In this document: one piece after another, positions 43,881 through 54,206 of the stretch | Position numbering within the stretch: the stretch's first letter is position 1 | Layout of the letters: every line of letters begins with the position of its first letter | Source of the DNA: Bermanella marisrubri | GTDB taxonomy: Bacteria > Pseudomonadota > Gammaproteobacteria > Pseudomonadales > Oceanobacteraceae | DNA length: 64,000 bases | Direction: 5' to 3' | NCBI RefSeq assembly: GCF_012295615.1 | Contig: NZ_CP051183.1 | Location: forward strand, 524,501-588,500 | Program-made: the position numbers and the translations under genes | Notes under the pieces: model-generated | Databases searched by the model: none | What the model saw: the letters and a program-made list of their open reading frames with translations, nothing else | What the model was told of the DNA's origin: nothing

Positions 43881-44464
43881 TGTTATTAATGATCGATAAT
43901 TACGACTCTTTTACTTATAACCTAGTTCAGTACTTTGGCGAGCTGGGTGTTGAAGTAAAGGTCGCGCGTAATGATGAAATCAGTATTGAAGAAATTGAGC
44001 AGCTAAAGCCTGATCATTTAGTGGTTAGTCCGGGACCGTGTACGCCCAATGAAGCGGGTATCTCTGTTGCGGCAATCAAACATTTTGCAGGCAAACTGCC
44101 TATTTTAGGTGTGTGCTTGGGTCATCAGAGTATTGCACAGGCGTTTGGTGGCAATATTGTTCGCGCTGGACAAGTTATGCATGGTAAGACCAGCAAGGTG
44201 TTTCATACTGATAGCAGTGTGTTTAAAGGTCTAGATAATCCATTTACCGCTACACGCTATCATTCTCTAGTTATTGAAAAAGATAGCATTCCTGAGTGTC
44301 TAGAAATTACCGCTTGGACGCAAAATGAGGATGGCAGTGTAGAAGAAATAATGGGTGTTCAGCATAAGACTTTGGCTATTCATGGTGTTCAATTTCATCC
44401 TGAGTCCATCTTGACTCAGCATGGTCATGACTTACTGAATAATTTTTTGAAAACAACAGTATAG
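43880..44464 (+). CDS. trpG: Anthranilate synthase component II (glutamine amidotransferase)
   Basis: 194 residues, a class I glutamine amidotransferase: [14 protein letters not shown], the nucleophile Cys in [17 protein letters not shown], and the His-Glu of [13 protein letters not shown]. It supplies ammonia to TrpE. Bacteria often share this subunit with PabB (folate); none is visible here. ATG 43880 overlaps the channel stop. Confidence 0.96.
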   Translation: MLLMIDNYDSFTYNLVQYFGELGVEVKVARNDEISIEEIEQLKPDHLVVSPGPCTPNEAGISVAAIKHFAGKLPILGVCLGHQSIAQAFGGNIVRAGQVMHGKTSKVFHTDSSVFKGLDNPFTATRYHSLVIEKDSIPECLEITAWTQNEDGSVEEIMGVQHKTLAIHGVQFHPESILTQHGHDLLNNFLKTTV

Positions 44465-44473
44465 GGAGGCACC

Positions 44474-45517
44474 ATGAATATTCAGCAAGCCCTTAATGCG
44501 GTCGTTCAGCATCAGAATTTAACTGAAACAGAAATGGCAGACGTCATGCAAATAATCATGACAGGTGGTGCGACCGATGCGCAAATCGGCGGATTTCTTG
44601 TGGGAATGCGCATGAAAGGTGAAACCATTGATGAGGTGACCGGTGCAGCTCGAGTTATGCGAGAACTGGCCACTGGCGTTAATATTGAAGCAGATAATTT
44701 AGTCGATACTTGTGGTACCGGCGGTGACGGTGCAAACATTTTTAATGTATCTACCGCGTCTGCTTTTGTTGTTGCTGCAGCTGGCGGTAAAGTTGCCAAA
44801 CATGGTAACCGAAGTGTGTCTTCATCAACAGGAAGTGCCGATGTTTTAGAAGCAGCAGGTGTAAACCTTAATCTGAAAGCGGATCAAGTGGGTCGCGCCA
44901 TCGAAGATATTGGCGTGGGCTTTATGTTTGCACCTGGTCACCACAGTGCAATGAAGCATGCTATTGGACCACGCAAAGAGCTAGCTATGCGCACCATTTT
45001 TAATATGTTGGGCCCATTGACCAATCCAGCAGGTGTGAGCAATCAGGTTATTGGTGTATTTAATGGTGACCTATGTAAATTGTTTGCAGAGGTCTTAAAG
45101 CGATTAGGCTCAAAGCATGTTTTAGTTGTGCATGCTCAGGATGGTTTAGATGAAATTAGTTTGGCCAGTGAAACCCGAGTGGCCGAGTTAAAGGACGGCA
45201 ATGTTACTGAATATACCATTAAGCCAGAGGATTTTAACATTGAGAGTCAAAGTCTTATCGGTTTAAGTGTCGAAAACGCAGAGCAAAGCTTGGAACTGAT
45301 TCAAGATGCACTTGGCAAGCGCGAGACGAATAACGGTAAAAAAGCGGCTGACTTGATTGCGTTGAATGCAGGTGCCGCAATTTATGCCGCTGATTTAAGC
45401 GAATCTTTGGCAGAGGGCGTGGCTATGGCGGAAGACGCTATTAGCACTGGACTGGCATTAGAGAAATTAAAAGAATATGCCGCGTTCACGCGTGTATTTC
45501 TTGAAGGAGACGCATAG
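44474..45517 (+). CDS. trpD: Anthranilate phosphoribosyltransferase
   Basis: 347 residues. [42 protein letters not shown]-type region holds the PRPP loop (GTGGD) and the KHGNRSVSS signature; [17 protein letters not shown] and [14 protein letters not shown] follow. It adds phosphoribosyl from PRPP to anthranilate. AGGGAGG lies before ATG 44474; the stop overlaps the trpC GTG (TAGTG). Confidence 0.97.
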   Translation: MNIQQALNAVVQHQNLTETEMADVMQIIMTGGATDAQIGGFLVGMRMKGETIDEVTGAARVMRELATGVNIEADNLVDTCGTGGDGANIFNVSTASAFVVAAAGGKVAKHGNRSVSSSTGSADVLEAAGVNLNLKADQVGRAIEDIGVGFMFAPGHHSAMKHAIGPRKELAMRTIFNMLGPLTNPAGVSNQVIGVFNGDLCKLFAEVLKRLGSKHVLVVHAQDGLDEISLASETRVAELKDGNVTEYTIKPEDFNIESQSLIGLSVENAEQSLELIQDALGKRETNNGKKAADLIALNAGAAIYAADLSESLAEGVAMAEDAISTGLALEKLKEYAAFTRVFLEGDA

Positions 45518-46311
45518 TGAATACGCCAACTATCTTAAAGACCATTATTGATCGAAAGTGGCAAGAAGTTAATCAACGCGCTGCGAATGTCAGTTTGAAC
45601 GAACTTCAAAAAATTGCGAAACAGGCTGATCCTGTTCGAGGTTTTCATCAAGCGCTTTCTAACAAGATTGAACAAGGCTTACCTGCGGTCATCAGTGAGA
45701 TTAAAAAAGCATCTCCCAGCAAAGGAGTGATTCGTGAGGACTTTAGGCCTGCAGAGATTGCTCGGTCCTATGAGCAGGGCGGAGCCGCTTGCCTATCTGT
45801 ATTGACCGATGTGGATTTTTTCCAAGGAGCTGATGAGTATCTTCAGCAGGCCAGAGACGCTGTTTCGTTGCCCGTTATTCGTAAAGATTTTATGGTCGAC
45901 CCGTATCAAGTGATCGAAGCGCGAGCTATTAATGCAGATTGTATTTTGCTAATTGTATCGGCCTTAGATGATGGGCAAATGGCAGAATTAAATGCTTGCG
46001 CCAAAGAGCTAGGAATGGATGTATTGGTGGAGATTCATGATGCTCGTGAGCTAGAGCGAGCGCTTAAGTTACCGTCGCCATTACTGGGCATTAATAATCG
46101 TAACCTGCATACGTTTGAAGTAAGCCTTAATAATACCTTTGATTTGTTAAAAGATATTCCAGATGATGTGTTGCTGGTAACAGAAAGCGGGATAACGACA
46201 CCTGATGATGTCAAAACCATGCGAAATCATAACGTTCATGGTTTCTTGGTTGGTGAGGCGTTCATGCGGGCGGAGAAACCGGGTGATGAGTTGCGTGCCT
46301 TGTTCTTTTAG
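45517..46311 (+). CDS. trpC: Indole-3-glycerol-phosphate synthase
   Basis: 264 residues from GTG 45517. [66 protein letters not shown] and [14 protein letters not shown] contain the catalytic Lys/Glu and phosphate-binding segments of the barrel. Last gene of the operon; trpF, trpB and trpA are elsewhere, as usual in pseudomonads. The HD-GYP gene ends 9 bp away in convergent orientation. Confidence 0.97.
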   Translation: MNTPTILKTIIDRKWQEVNQRAANVSLNELQKIAKQADPVRGFHQALSNKIEQGLPAVISEIKKASPSKGVIREDFRPAEIARSYEQGGAACLSVLTDVDFFQGADEYLQQARDAVSLPVIRKDFMVDPYQVIEARAINADCILLIVSALDDGQMAELNACAKELGMDVLVEIHDARELERALKLPSPLLGINNRNLHTFEVSLNNTFDLLKDIPDDVLLVTESGITTPDDVKTMRNHNVHGFLVGEAFMRAEKPGDELRALFF

Positions 46312-46320
46312 TGCTTGAGA

Positions 46321-47841
46321 TCATTCTGGGTACGCATCTCGAATGGCAAGGAATTCACTTAGATGGTTGTGTAGAATATCAACCAGTTCTGGATCGAATT
46401 GCTTGCCTTTTTGTTTGTTAATTTCTTCTAAAATATCTTCTAAAGGCCATGGTTCTTTGTAGCACCGCTTACATCCCAATGCGTCAAATACATCTGCTAG
46501 CGCTGTGATTCTTCCTGCAATGTGTATGTCCGTGCCCGCTAGTCCGTTGGGGTAGCCAGTACCATCCCATTTCTCATGATGCTGCCCAGCAATAATGCGA
46601 CCCATATTCACCACATCATTATCGCTATTACCTAGTATGTCGGCCCCTTGCTGTGCATGAGTTTTCATTATCTCCCATTCTTCAGGTGTGAAGCCACCGG
46701 GCTTTTTAAGAATGCGGTCGGGAATGGCGATTTTGCCAACGTCATGTAGTGGACTTGCCAGTTTGATCAGCTGAGCTTGTTGTTCGTCCAAGCCTTTTTT
46801 AACGGCTAGAATGTAACTGAAAAGTGCCACACGTTTTACGTGACTACCGGTTTCTTTACTGCGTTGCTCAACGGCTTCACCAAGGATATATGCTAACTCT
46901 TTTTGAGTATCCATAATTTCGTCACGCAGCAATAAATTCTCATACGTGATGGCAACATTGCTGGCGTAAATGTCCAAGAGTTGTTGTTCAGTGTCGGATA
47001 AGGGTTGCTCCAGTGACACATATAGGAGGTTTTCACTACCGTGGCTGGTCGTAAAGTATCCTGTGTAATAGTTATTGGCGACGACGTTACTTTTATCTCG
47101 CAGTGCTTGCTCAAAGGCGTGTTGAACCTCATCCGGCAGGGCGCTGTGGCTGGTAATCGACTCCATATCGCCAGAAGCGGCTAAGACTCGATAATCTTCT
47201 GCGTTATTGTAGTCTTCGTTCAGACTGGTGCAGTAAAATAATGCGCCACTGATGCCCAATAGATTGCAAACTTGGTCAAGTACAGCGGACGCAAAGGTTT
47301 TCAGACTATCCGCTTCAAATATTTCAGTAGAGGCGATGATGACCTTTTCCAATGAACGCCTGTGGCTGTCCAGCGTACAAATGTCACGATATGAGCGCAA
47401 AGAGGCATACAGCAGTGTTATAAGTTTGTTACTGGTGAGTTCAGTTTTGTCCTTATAGTCGTCTATATCGTATTCAATGATGATGCGCTCTTCAGGGGCC
47501 TGGCCTGGTTGGCCTGTTCTTAACACTAAGCGCGTGTAATGATTTTCGAGATCTTGGCGAATGTAAGGAATGAGGTCGAGGCCGGCACTGTCGGTTTCCA
47601 TCACCACATCGACAATTGCTAGAGCAATATCATTATGCTCTAGAAATAGTTGTTTAGCTTCTGCGGCACTGTAAGCACTGGTTATTTTGAGAGGACGACC
47701 GTCGAACTCAAAGGTTTTAAGAACCATTCTCGTGACCTGATGTATGCCCTCTTCGTCATCTATTAGGAGGATGTGCCAAGGCTCTTGTGGGCAATTATCA
47801 TCCTTGTTAGAAGCTTCAGCTGCGAAAAGAATTTCATCCAT
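46321..47841 (-). CDS. Response regulator with DUF3369 and HD-GYP phosphodiesterase domain
   Basis: 506 residues from ATG 47841 (TTG 47847 in frame). REC domain ~20-145 (ILLIDDEEGIHQVTRMVL; ALAIVDVVMETDSAGL with phospho-Asp; TKP-type end reads YKDKTEL). The ~150-315 region is the GAF-like DUF3369 domain. HD-GYP ~320-500: GSHVKRVALFSYILA, LASPLHDVGKIAIPD (HD) and GQHHEKWDGTGYPNGL (GYP), so the metal sites look intact. It should hydrolyse c-di-GMP on phosphorylation by an unlinked kinase. Monocistronic, next to vfr. Confidence 0.94.
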   Translation of the reverse strand: MDEILFAAEASNKDDNCPQEPWHILLIDDEEGIHQVTRMVLKTFEFDGRPLKITSAYSAAEAKQLFLEHNDIALAIVDVVMETDSAGLDLIPYIRQDLENHYTRLVLRTGQPGQAPEERIIIEYDIDDYKDKTELTSNKLITLLYASLRSYRDICTLDSHRRSLEKVIIASTEIFEADSLKTFASAVLDQVCNLLGISGALFYCTSLNEDYNNAEDYRVLAASGDMESITSHSALPDEVQHAFEQALRDKSNVVANNYYTGYFTTSHGSENLLYVSLEQPLSDTEQQLLDIYASNVAITYENLLLRDEIMDTQKELAYILGEAVEQRSKETGSHVKRVALFSYILAVKKGLDEQQAQLIKLASPLHDVGKIAIPDRILKKPGGFTPEEWEIMKTHAQQGADILGNSDNDVVNMGRIIAGQHHEKWDGTGYPNGLAGTDIHIAGRITALADVFDALGCKRCYKEPWPLEDILEEINKQKGKQFDPELVDILHNHLSEFLAIRDAYPE

Positions 47842-47975
47842 TATCAAGACTATCCTGCCATTTGGAGCACTGTAAGTATGAGTATAGTCAGAAAAGAAGG
47901 GTTCGCGATGAGGGTTTTGCTTGCCTTGGACAGGCTTTTGACCTCATATTTGTCACTGTATGTCCCGAGAGCCAT

Positions 47976-48006
47976 AAAAAAAGCCACTGTAATACAGTGG
48001 CTTTTT
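47976..48006 (-). terminator. Terminator of vfr
   Basis: GCCACTGT-AAT-ACAGTGGC, an 8-bp stem, flanked by A7 on one side and T5 on the other, so it can stop transcription from both directions. It lies 77 bp after the vfr stop and acts mainly on that leftward transcript. Confidence 0.8.
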
Positions 48007-48082
48007 ATTCAAGATTGGCAATTTAATGAGTGCTGATTGTATTCGTGCACTTAGGTTGCGCCAAGGTAGTTGTACTTCTAAT

Positions 48083-48757
48083 TTAACCTTCTGCCTCTTT
48101 ACGGTTAGGCAGAGTAGCAGCTCGGCGCGCGCCAAACACTACCATGGTTTTACCTTTAACACTCACCAAACCCTGATCTTCAAGGGATTTGAGCACTCTA
48201 CCCACCATTTCACGGCTGCAACCGACAATGCGTCCAATTTCTTGGCGAGTGATCTTAATTTGCATGCCATCTGGGTGCGTCATAGCATCCGGCTCTTGGC
48301 TTAAATCCAAAAGCGTGCGCGCAACGCGACCAGTTACGTCTAAAAATGCCAAATCACCTACCTTGCGGGTGGTTTTGCGCAAACGCGTGGCCATTTGCTC
48401 GCCAATAAAGTAAAGGATTCGTGGGTCATGATTACTAATATCGCGGAATTTACTGTAGCTGATTTCCGCTACTTCACACTCTACTTTTGCTTTAATCCAA
48501 GCACTACGCGGTGAAACTTCATCAAATAAGCCCATTTCACCGAAAAAATCACCTTCATTAAGGTATGCCATGATCATCTCACGGCCGTCGTCATCCTCAA
48601 TGATGACAGTAACAGAACCTTTGATTATGTAGAAAAGGGAATCGCTTTTGTCCCCTGCATAAATAATGGTGCTGCGCGCTGGATAGCGACGGCGATGGCA
48701 TTGTGACAAAAAATAGTCCAAATGCTTATGTCGATCAGCCCTGAGCCCTGTATTCAT
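48083..48757 (-). CDS. vfr: cAMP-activated global regulator Vfr (CRP family)
   Basis: 224 residues. The cAMP pocket shows [37 protein letters not shown] with [10 protein letters not shown], where Glu, Arg and Ser contact cAMP. The C-terminal helix-turn-helix is [29 protein letters not shown], nearly as in E. coli CRP. The position next to trpC and an osmC-like gene is that of P. aeruginosa vfr, hence the name. Vfr controls virulence, pili and catabolism. A bidirectional terminator follows. Confidence 0.95.
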   Translation of the reverse strand: MNTGLRADRHKHLDYFLSQCHRRRYPARSTIIYAGDKSDSLFYIIKGSVTVIIEDDDGREMIMAYLNEGDFFGEMGLFDEVSPRSAWIKAKVECEVAEISYSKFRDISNHDPRILYFIGEQMATRLRKTTRKVGDLAFLDVTGRVARTLLDLSQEPDAMTHPDGMQIKITRQEIGRIVGCSREMVGRVLKSLEDQGLVSVKGKTMVVFGARRAATLPNRKEAEG

Positions 48758-49018
48758 ATGTTAAAACCTAAATCATCCAACCTTGATTGCATTATTATTC
48801 ATAATAGTAGCAGCAGACTATTATGCACCTATTTTACAGTTTAATTGAAGAGGGGTGTTTATTATCTGAGTTTATTTGCGGTGCAAATGTACAAAAAAGT
48901 GAACTGCGTCAGCTTAAAACCGTAATCAGTGCTTCATTTCGTCGTGTACGGTGTTTTGCTTCAGCCCGCTTGTCCCCTATGGTAGGCTTGCGTTTTTATG
49001 TTCTGGGAAAGTAATAGT

Positions 49019-49441
49019 ATGCAAGCGCGTATTAAATGGGTTCAAGACGCCATGTTCTTGGGAGAATCTGGCAGTGGCCATAGTGTTGTTATGGATGGCC
49101 CTGAGGACCACGGCGGTCGCAACATGGGCGTCCGCCCGATGGAAATGCTGCTCATGGGGTTAGGTGGCTGCACTAGCTTTGATGTCATGAGTATTTTGAA
49201 GAAAAGTCGTCAGGATGTAGTGGATTGTGTTGCCGAGCTGCGAGCGGAACGCGCTGACGCTGTGCCCAGTGTATTCACCAAGATCCATGTACATTTCGTT
49301 GTCAAAGGCCGCCAATTGAAAGAAGCTCAGGTAAAGCGTGCGGTCGCGCTGTCAGCAGAGAAATACTGTAGCGCTAGCATTATGCTTGAGCATGCGGGCG
49401 TGGAAATCACCCATGACTACGAGATAGTCGAATTAGACTAA
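49019..49441 (+). CDS. OsmC-family protein
   Basis: 140 residues from ATG 49019 (GGGAAA upstream); an ATG at 48998 is in frame but has no ribosome site. It has the OsmC/YhfA layout: MGVRPMEMLLMGLGGCTSFDVMSIL with one conserved Cys, and ALSAEKYCSASIMLEHAGVEITHDYEI with the second, which form the peroxidatic pair. The YhfA subgroup may handle organic hydroperoxides or persulfides. It lies between vfr (divergent) and coq7 (convergent), as in pseudomonads, where speD also intervenes. Confidence 0.9.
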   Translation: MQARIKWVQDAMFLGESGSGHSVVMDGPEDHGGRNMGVRPMEMLLMGLGGCTSFDVMSILKKSRQDVVDCVAELRAERADAVPSVFTKIHVHFVVKGRQLKEAQVKRAVALSAEKYCSASIMLEHAGVEITHDYEIVELD

Positions 49442-49444
49442 CCA

Positions 49445-50083
49445 CTAAATTCGATATGTGGTGCGCGTCATGACTTTGCTAAGGGCCGTCATGAAGCGCT
49501 TTACTGGCTGCGGGAAGGGCACGCCACCTGCATCCAGAGCAGTGGTCGCGTGACGCAGCTCGTCTTCATGCATGAGCTTGAGTATTTCGCGGGAGCGTCT
49601 GTCTCCTTCTGGTAAGGTTTCTAAATGCTTTTCTAGGTGCTGACAGACTTGATCTTCTGTTGCAGCAACAAAGCCCAAGCTCCACTTATCACCTAAAGCA
49701 CCTGCCACAGCCCCAACACTATAGGATAAACCGTAAAACAAAGGATTCAGTAGGCTAGGGCGGCTATCGAGTTCTCTTAGACGATCCTCGCACCATACTA
49801 GGTGATCAATCTCTTCTTCGGCTGCTTCTTCCATGGCTTCTCTCACCTCAGGTAGGCGAGCAGTGAGGCTTTGCCCTTGATAAAGCGCTTGCGCACAGAC
49901 TTCACCGGTATGATTGATACGCATTAGACCAGCGGCGTGCGTTGTCTCTTGTTCAGTCATCGCTTGGTCTTCCGCTTGGCTTGCTGGGCTCAAGCGGTGG
50001 GCATGTGCGGCCCCTGGCACCAGTGTTTTCAAAGCATTGTCGAAATGGCAGACCAGTGTATCAATAGGACTTTGAATTGGCAT
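49445..50083 (-). CDS. coq7: 2-polyprenyl-3-methyl-6-methoxy-1,4-benzoquinone hydroxylase Coq7
   Basis: 212 residues from ATG 50083 (TTAGGTG 7 nt upstream; GTG at 50092 not needed). A di-iron carboxylate hydroxylase: [33 protein letters not shown] and the second half [24 protein letters not shown], with the Glu and His ligands of the two EXXH pairs present. It makes the last ring hydroxylation of ubiquinone. Monocistronic in this window; no speD lies between it and the osmC-like gene. Confidence 0.95.
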   Translation of the reverse strand: MPIQSPIDTLVCHFDNALKTLVPGAAHAHRLSPASQAEDQAMTEQETTHAAGLMRINHTGEVCAQALYQGQSLTARLPEVREAMEEAAEEEIDHLVWCEDRLRELDSRPSLLNPLFYGLSYSVGAVAGALGDKWSLGFVAATEDQVCQHLEKHLETLPEGDRRSREILKLMHEDELRHATTALDAGGVPFPQPVKRFMTALSKVMTRTTYRI

Positions 50084-50167
50084 AACAAGCACCTAAGAAA
50101 AAAAATATGTCCCTATTTTACGAATTTTAATTGCCATATGCATGTGCAGGATCAACTTTTATACGCT

Positions 50168-52429
50168 TTATTGCATTTCTAACTTTTTTTCGATGTGGGT
50201 TGCTAAGTGTTGTTTCAATGCGTTGGCACTAATAGGTTTGGTTAGCAACTGTTGTATGCCGGTATCTCGTAGCTCAGGAGCGTGCTGATCAATACTCAAT
50301 CCCGTGAGCATTATTTTCACAAGCTCTTGGTTAATTTCGTTATCGTTAGAGATCCGCCGCGCTAACTCAAATCCATTCATGATCGGCATATCTTGATCAA
50401 TCAGTATGATATCGAATGGATCATCGAGATTGGTTTGGCTGCGCAGCTTGGCTAGTGCTTCTTTACCGCTATGAGTGGTTTCTGCATGCATACCCCAGCT
50501 TTTGGCATAGCGCTGCAATACTTTGCGTAGTGTGCTGTTATCATCCACGATTAGAATAGACAGCCCTTTCAACAGACTTTCTAATGGATTCTTTTCTTTG
50601 TATTCGCGGGCAACTTTATAGGGCAGCGTGAAGCTAATAGTGGAGCCCTCTCCTGTTTGGTTATCAACAAAGAGGTTGCCGCCCAAATGTTCGATTAATT
50701 GTTTACTTAAAACAAGTGAGAATCCTGCGGAACTCACATCATGAATATGAGAGAGGTGTATTTTGTCATCAAATAGAGTTTTCAGTGTCTCTTTTTTAAT
50801 GCCTTTTCCTGTGTCACGAACACTGAAAAACAAATGTTGATGTTCACTCCAAGTGACTCGTAGTTCAACTTCTCCGTGTTCAGTACGATTGATGCCATGC
50901 TCCAATAAGTTTTCTAAAATACTGGTTAAATGCTTCTCGTCGCACTCAATAAACTCAGGTAAATTCGGATCTAAGTTAATGACCAATTCGATATTTTTTT
51001 GGTGGATGACAAGTTGGAATTTAGCAATGATTTGATCGATGATATCTGCAAGGTTCATCGCCTCGTTATTAGCGCGAAAACGGCCAGTTAATAATTTGGC
51101 ATAATCCGATACACGATTGACTAAGCGCACCATATCCTCACCGGCAACGCCAATGGTTTCGACGTAGTCTTTTTGCTTAGCACTTAAATTGGTTTCGAGT
51201 AGAAGCTCTTCCATACCTAAAACACCATTCATGGGTGTGCGCAATTCATGAGTTAGTTTACTTAAAAACTGCGCGTGACGGATGTTGTTATTTGGAGTCT
51301 TGAGTCGAACTTGTCGCTTAAAATAAGGTAAGGTCATGCTGAAGCTGGCCAATAAAATACTTGAGCTTAAGGCTAATATATCCATTATGCCTGTGCTTGC
51401 GACGAGGGATTCTGGCCATAATACGTAGCCTATTTGCCAGGCGATACTGCTAGTTAATATCAAGCATGCGAGTATAAAGCTGATACTGCGCGGTTTACTA
51501 AATACGATAATGAATAGCAAAGGAAGTAGCGCAATGAAAAGCTGCGCCGTGTAGCTTAAACTGACAATAAATAAAGTGAGCAAAACCAACATCATTACCA
51601 CCATCCAAGATCGATTAGTGCGTAAGTGTCTTCGGTAAAAGGCTGTAGAGAAGCTAGAGAGCGCTAACCCGCATGAAACCAACCACGGTGATAGGTCACT
51701 TGCAGCTAACATCCATTGGGGCCAATTAATTAATGGGCTGTGACTGACCGCGAATAATGCACCTACTAATGCCATATAAACTACAATGTAATGACGTACA
51801 TGGTGATGGAAACGTAAAGCTGCGACATGTAATAAAGCAATAAACACCAAGAGTGCAACGTTAATTGCGTAAACTTGCTGGACCACAGTGAAGGCATTGT
51901 TATGATGTTGTAAGTCGCGTAGTTGAGGTGTGATCGGCGTTGTTTTATTTGCTTTTACTCTTAAATAAAACCACTGCTCAGACTTAGCTTGAATATTAAT
52001 AACCAGCGCTTGGTAGTTACTAAGCAGAGTTTGCCGATTGACCTCAGGATAAAGTTGCCATTGGTTATTATTATAAATATAGGCCCCATTAATTTGTACG
52101 GCCTTATCGCTTAAGCTTAACGCTAGTGGTAAAACTTTCTTGGTTGGATTACTGATGTGAAACCTAAGCCAATAAGGCTCATTGGCTTTAAGCACTAATG
52201 AATCTTGAATCGGACTAAATTTATCGGTTGTTTGTGTTTGCAATTGGCTCAAGCTGAACGCGTGGGCGTCTGCGTGCAAATACTCAATGAAATTAGAAAA
52301 CTCAATATTAATTGGTCCATCAGCCAAAATAATAGTTGTTCGGTGCTTAGTGCCATCAGCTGAATAGACAGGCAGCGTGACGAGGATTCCATTCAGGAAA
52401 AACAATAATGAGAGTAATAGACGAATCAT
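50168..52429 (-). CDS. RetS-like hybrid sensor kinase with 7TMR-DISM input
   Basis: 753 residues from Met at 52429, where the signal peptide (MIRLLLSLLFFLNGILV) begins; a GTG at 52501 is in frame. A periplasmic 7TMR-DISM extracellular domain (~28-165) is followed by seven spans (~185-375), HisKA (~395-455; FLSKLTHELRTPMNG keeps the His), HATPase (~500-615) and one REC (~628-745; IILIDQDMPIMNG keeps Asp). The N box reads NLLEHGINRT instead of NLLxNAxKF, and the G2 box SAGFSLVLS instead of GxGLGL, so ATP binding is doubtful; the G1 DTGKGI is intact. The position next to purD is that of P. aeruginosa retS. RetS there has two REC domains; only one is seen here. Confidence 0.88.
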   Translation of the reverse strand: MIRLLLSLLFFLNGILVTLPVYSADGTKHRTTIILADGPINIEFSNFIEYLHADAHAFSLSQLQTQTTDKFSPIQDSLVLKANEPYWLRFHISNPTKKVLPLALSLSDKAVQINGAYIYNNNQWQLYPEVNRQTLLSNYQALVINIQAKSEQWFYLRVKANKTTPITPQLRDLQHHNNAFTVVQQVYAINVALLVFIALLHVAALRFHHHVRHYIVVYMALVGALFAVSHSPLINWPQWMLAASDLSPWLVSCGLALSSFSTAFYRRHLRTNRSWMVVMMLVLLTLFIVSLSYTAQLFIALLPLLFIIVFSKPRSISFILACLILTSSIAWQIGYVLWPESLVASTGIMDILALSSSILLASFSMTLPYFKRQVRLKTPNNNIRHAQFLSKLTHELRTPMNGVLGMEELLLETNLSAKQKDYVETIGVAGEDMVRLVNRVSDYAKLLTGRFRANNEAMNLADIIDQIIAKFQLVIHQKNIELVINLDPNLPEFIECDEKHLTSILENLLEHGINRTEHGEVELRVTWSEHQHLFFSVRDTGKGIKKETLKTLFDDKIHLSHIHDVSSAGFSLVLSKQLIEHLGGNLFVDNQTGEGSTISFTLPYKVAREYKEKNPLESLLKGLSILIVDDNSTLRKVLQRYAKSWGMHAETTHSGKEALAKLRSQTNLDDPFDIILIDQDMPIMNGFELARRISNDNEINQELVKIMLTGLSIDQHAPELRDTGIQQLLTKPISANALKQHLATHIEKKLEMQ

Positions 52430-52503
52430 GTTAGGTGCAAACAGTCCTTGAATGCATTTGAATGTACCCGAGTCTGAAGCGTAAATCGACTGTTCAAGCA
52501 CAT

Positions 52504-52526
52504 AAAAAGGGAGTATGAACTCCCTT
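52504..52526 (-). terminator. Terminator of purD
   Basis: Leftward: AAGGGAGT-TCAT-ACTCCCTT, an 8-bp stem, directly followed by TTTTTAT. It lies 22 bp after the purD stop and separates it from the retS-like gene. Confidence 0.85.
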
Positions 52527-52548
52527 GTGTATGCCTAGACTAAATAAA

Positions 52549-53844
52549 TTACGACTTTTCTCTAGCAATGGCGCGATAGCCAATATCACTGCGGAAAAAG
52601 CAGCCTTCCCACTCTATGCGTTTGGCTAGTTCGTAAGCACGTTGTTGTGCTTCACTGACGCTATTGCCAAGTGCCGTCGCACACAATACACGACCACCAT
52701 TGGTTACCACTTCATTGTTGGCATTTAAGATAGTGCCTGCATGGAATACTTTTTCACCAGCGATTTCGCTTTCAGGTAAACCCGAAATAACGTCACCTTT
52801 GTTGTACGACGCAGGGTAGCCACCGGCAGCCAGCACAACACCAATAGAGGCGCGTTCATCCCAGTCAGCAGTCTTACCAGCTAAACCATCTTTTTCCATA
52901 GCGGCCAAGCAAAGATCAACTAAATCAGACTGCATGCGCATCATGATAGGTTGCGTTTCTGGATCACCAAAGCGACAGTTATATTCAATGACTTTAGGTG
53001 CACCGGATGGATCAATCATCAAACCAGCGTATAAGAAACCTGTGTAATCATTACCTTCGGCCTTCATACCTTGAACGGTCGGCTCAATCACTTCTTTCAT
53101 GGTGCGCTGATAAACCTCATCAGTGACAACAGGTGCCGGTGAATACGCACCCATACCGCCGGTGTTAGGACCAGTGTCACCGTCACCGACACGCTTGTGA
53201 TCTTGGCTAGTCGCCATAGGTAAGATGTTATCGCCATCAACCATAACAATGAAGCTGGCCTCTTCGCCTTGCAAAAATTCTTCAATAACCACGCGACAGC
53301 CCGCATCACCAAAGGCATTGCCAGACAACATGTCTTTTACAGCGTCTTGTGCTTGCTCAAGAGTTTCTGCAACGATCACGCCTTTACCGGCTGCTAGGCC
53401 ATCGGCTTTGACTACAATCGGCGCGCCCATTTTTTCTAGGTACGCTAGAGCAGGCTCAACTTCTGTAAAGTTTTGATAATCTGCGGTTGGAATCTTATGA
53501 CGAGCCAAGAAATCTTTCGTAAAGGCTTTCGATCCTTCAAGTTGAGCCGCGCCTTTGCTTGGGCCAAATGCTTTTAGACCTTGCTCGTGGAAGAAATCGA
53601 CAACCCCTTCAACAAGGGGTGCTTCTGGACCAACGATGGTCAGTTCACAACCGTTTTCTTTGGCAAACTTGGCAAGTTTGTCGAACTCTAAAACACCGAT
53701 GTCGACGTTTTCCAGTTTAGGCTCGATGGCCGTGCCGGCGTTGCCGGGTGCAACGAAAACGGTTTTTACGTTTGGGTTTTGAGCGGCTTTCCAGGCTAGG
53801 GCGTGTTCGCGGCCGCCATTGCCTATCACCAATACATTCATCAT
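52549..53844 (-). CDS. purD: Phosphoribosylamine-glycine ligase
   Basis: 431 residues. NVLVIGNGGREHALAWKAAQ opens the GARS N-domain; ATP-grasp segments include GAPIVVKADGLAAGKGVIVAE and YNCRFGDPETQ. It is step 2 of purine synthesis (phosphoribosylamine plus glycine). AAGG precedes the ATGATG start (53844/53841). It follows purH on the same strand but with a 380-bp structured spacer, unusual for this pair. Confidence 0.97.
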   Translation of the reverse strand: MMNVLVIGNGGREHALAWKAAQNPNVKTVFVAPGNAGTAIEPKLENVDIGVLEFDKLAKFAKENGCELTIVGPEAPLVEGVVDFFHEQGLKAFGPSKGAAQLEGSKAFTKDFLARHKIPTADYQNFTEVEPALAYLEKMGAPIVVKADGLAAGKGVIVAETLEQAQDAVKDMLSGNAFGDAGCRVVIEEFLQGEEASFIVMVDGDNILPMATSQDHKRVGDGDTGPNTGGMGAYSPAPVVTDEVYQRTMKEVIEPTVQGMKAEGNDYTGFLYAGLMIDPSGAPKVIEYNCRFGDPETQPIMMRMQSDLVDLCLAAMEKDGLAGKTADWDERASIGVVLAAGGYPASYNKGDVISGLPESEIAGEKVFHAGTILNANNEVVTNGGRVLCATALGNSVSEAQQRAYELAKRIEWEGCFFRSDIGYRAIAREKS

Positions 53845-53867
53845 CTTTACCTTTCGGACTTGATCTT

Positions 53868-53961
53868 TTTGCCCCTAACTTTGTTGCAAGAAAATTTAAA
53901 TCAGTTATGTAGGCAAGCTACACGCCTTCTTTAAATTTTCTTGCGCCTCGTTAGGAGCAAA
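53868..53961 (+). repeat. Palindromic element, copy 1
   Basis: The core (53874-53955, 82 nt) starts CCTAACTTTGTTG and ends CGCCTCGTTAGG, with a central GTAGGCAAGCTAC. Arms: TTTGC/GCAAA and CCTAAC/GTTAGG outside, then GCAAGAAAATTTAAA / TTTAAATTTTCTTGC, a perfect 15-bp pair. It shares its ends and centre with copy 2 (54117-54200) in opposite orientation, while the stems between differ, so sequence changed but pairing was kept. It lies in the purH-purD spacer, just before purD. Confidence 0.75.
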
Positions 53962-54060
53962 TATCTCTGCGTCCTAACACTAAAAGAGAGCTTAAAATGA
54001 ATCGTTTAAAAATAACAAGGTTGTTTCTCTAAACGACCTTTATAAATAGTTAATCGTAAA

Positions 54061-54094
54061 AAGCGTAAGCGGCATTGAATATTCGCAAACGCTT
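54061..54094. other. Hairpin in the purH-purD spacer
   Basis: AAGCGT and ACGCTT, with inner GCG/CGC pairs, form a stem with AA/AA internal bulges. A separate dyad TCGTTTA / TAAACGA lies at 54002-54036. These two fill the space between the palindromic element copies, so most of the 380-bp spacer is able to fold. Confidence 0.45.
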
Positions 54095-54110
54095 CTAGGG
54101 GAGTGGTATT

Positions 54111-54206
54111 TTTCTTCCTGACTCGGCGTAGGTTCTTTTGCTCAGCGCAGTGTAGGGGACCTACATGAGCATGGGCGAAAGGTTCTACAACAAAGTCAGG
54201 GAGGAA
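54111..54206 (-). repeat. Palindromic element, copy 2 (opposite orientation)
   Basis: Read leftward, the core (54117-54200, 84 nt) starts CCTGACTTTGTTG and ends CGCCGAGTCAGG, matching the ends of copy 1. Internal pairing: GTAG/CTAC, CTTTTGC/GGCGAAAG, GCTCA/TGAGC and an apical GTAGG-GGA-CCTAC. It starts 18 bp after the purH stop. Confidence 0.75.

Noticed and set aside
48823-49014. 63-codon rightward frame between vfr and the osmC-like gene
   Set aside because: No ribosome site or recognisable product; it lies in the promoter region of both genes.
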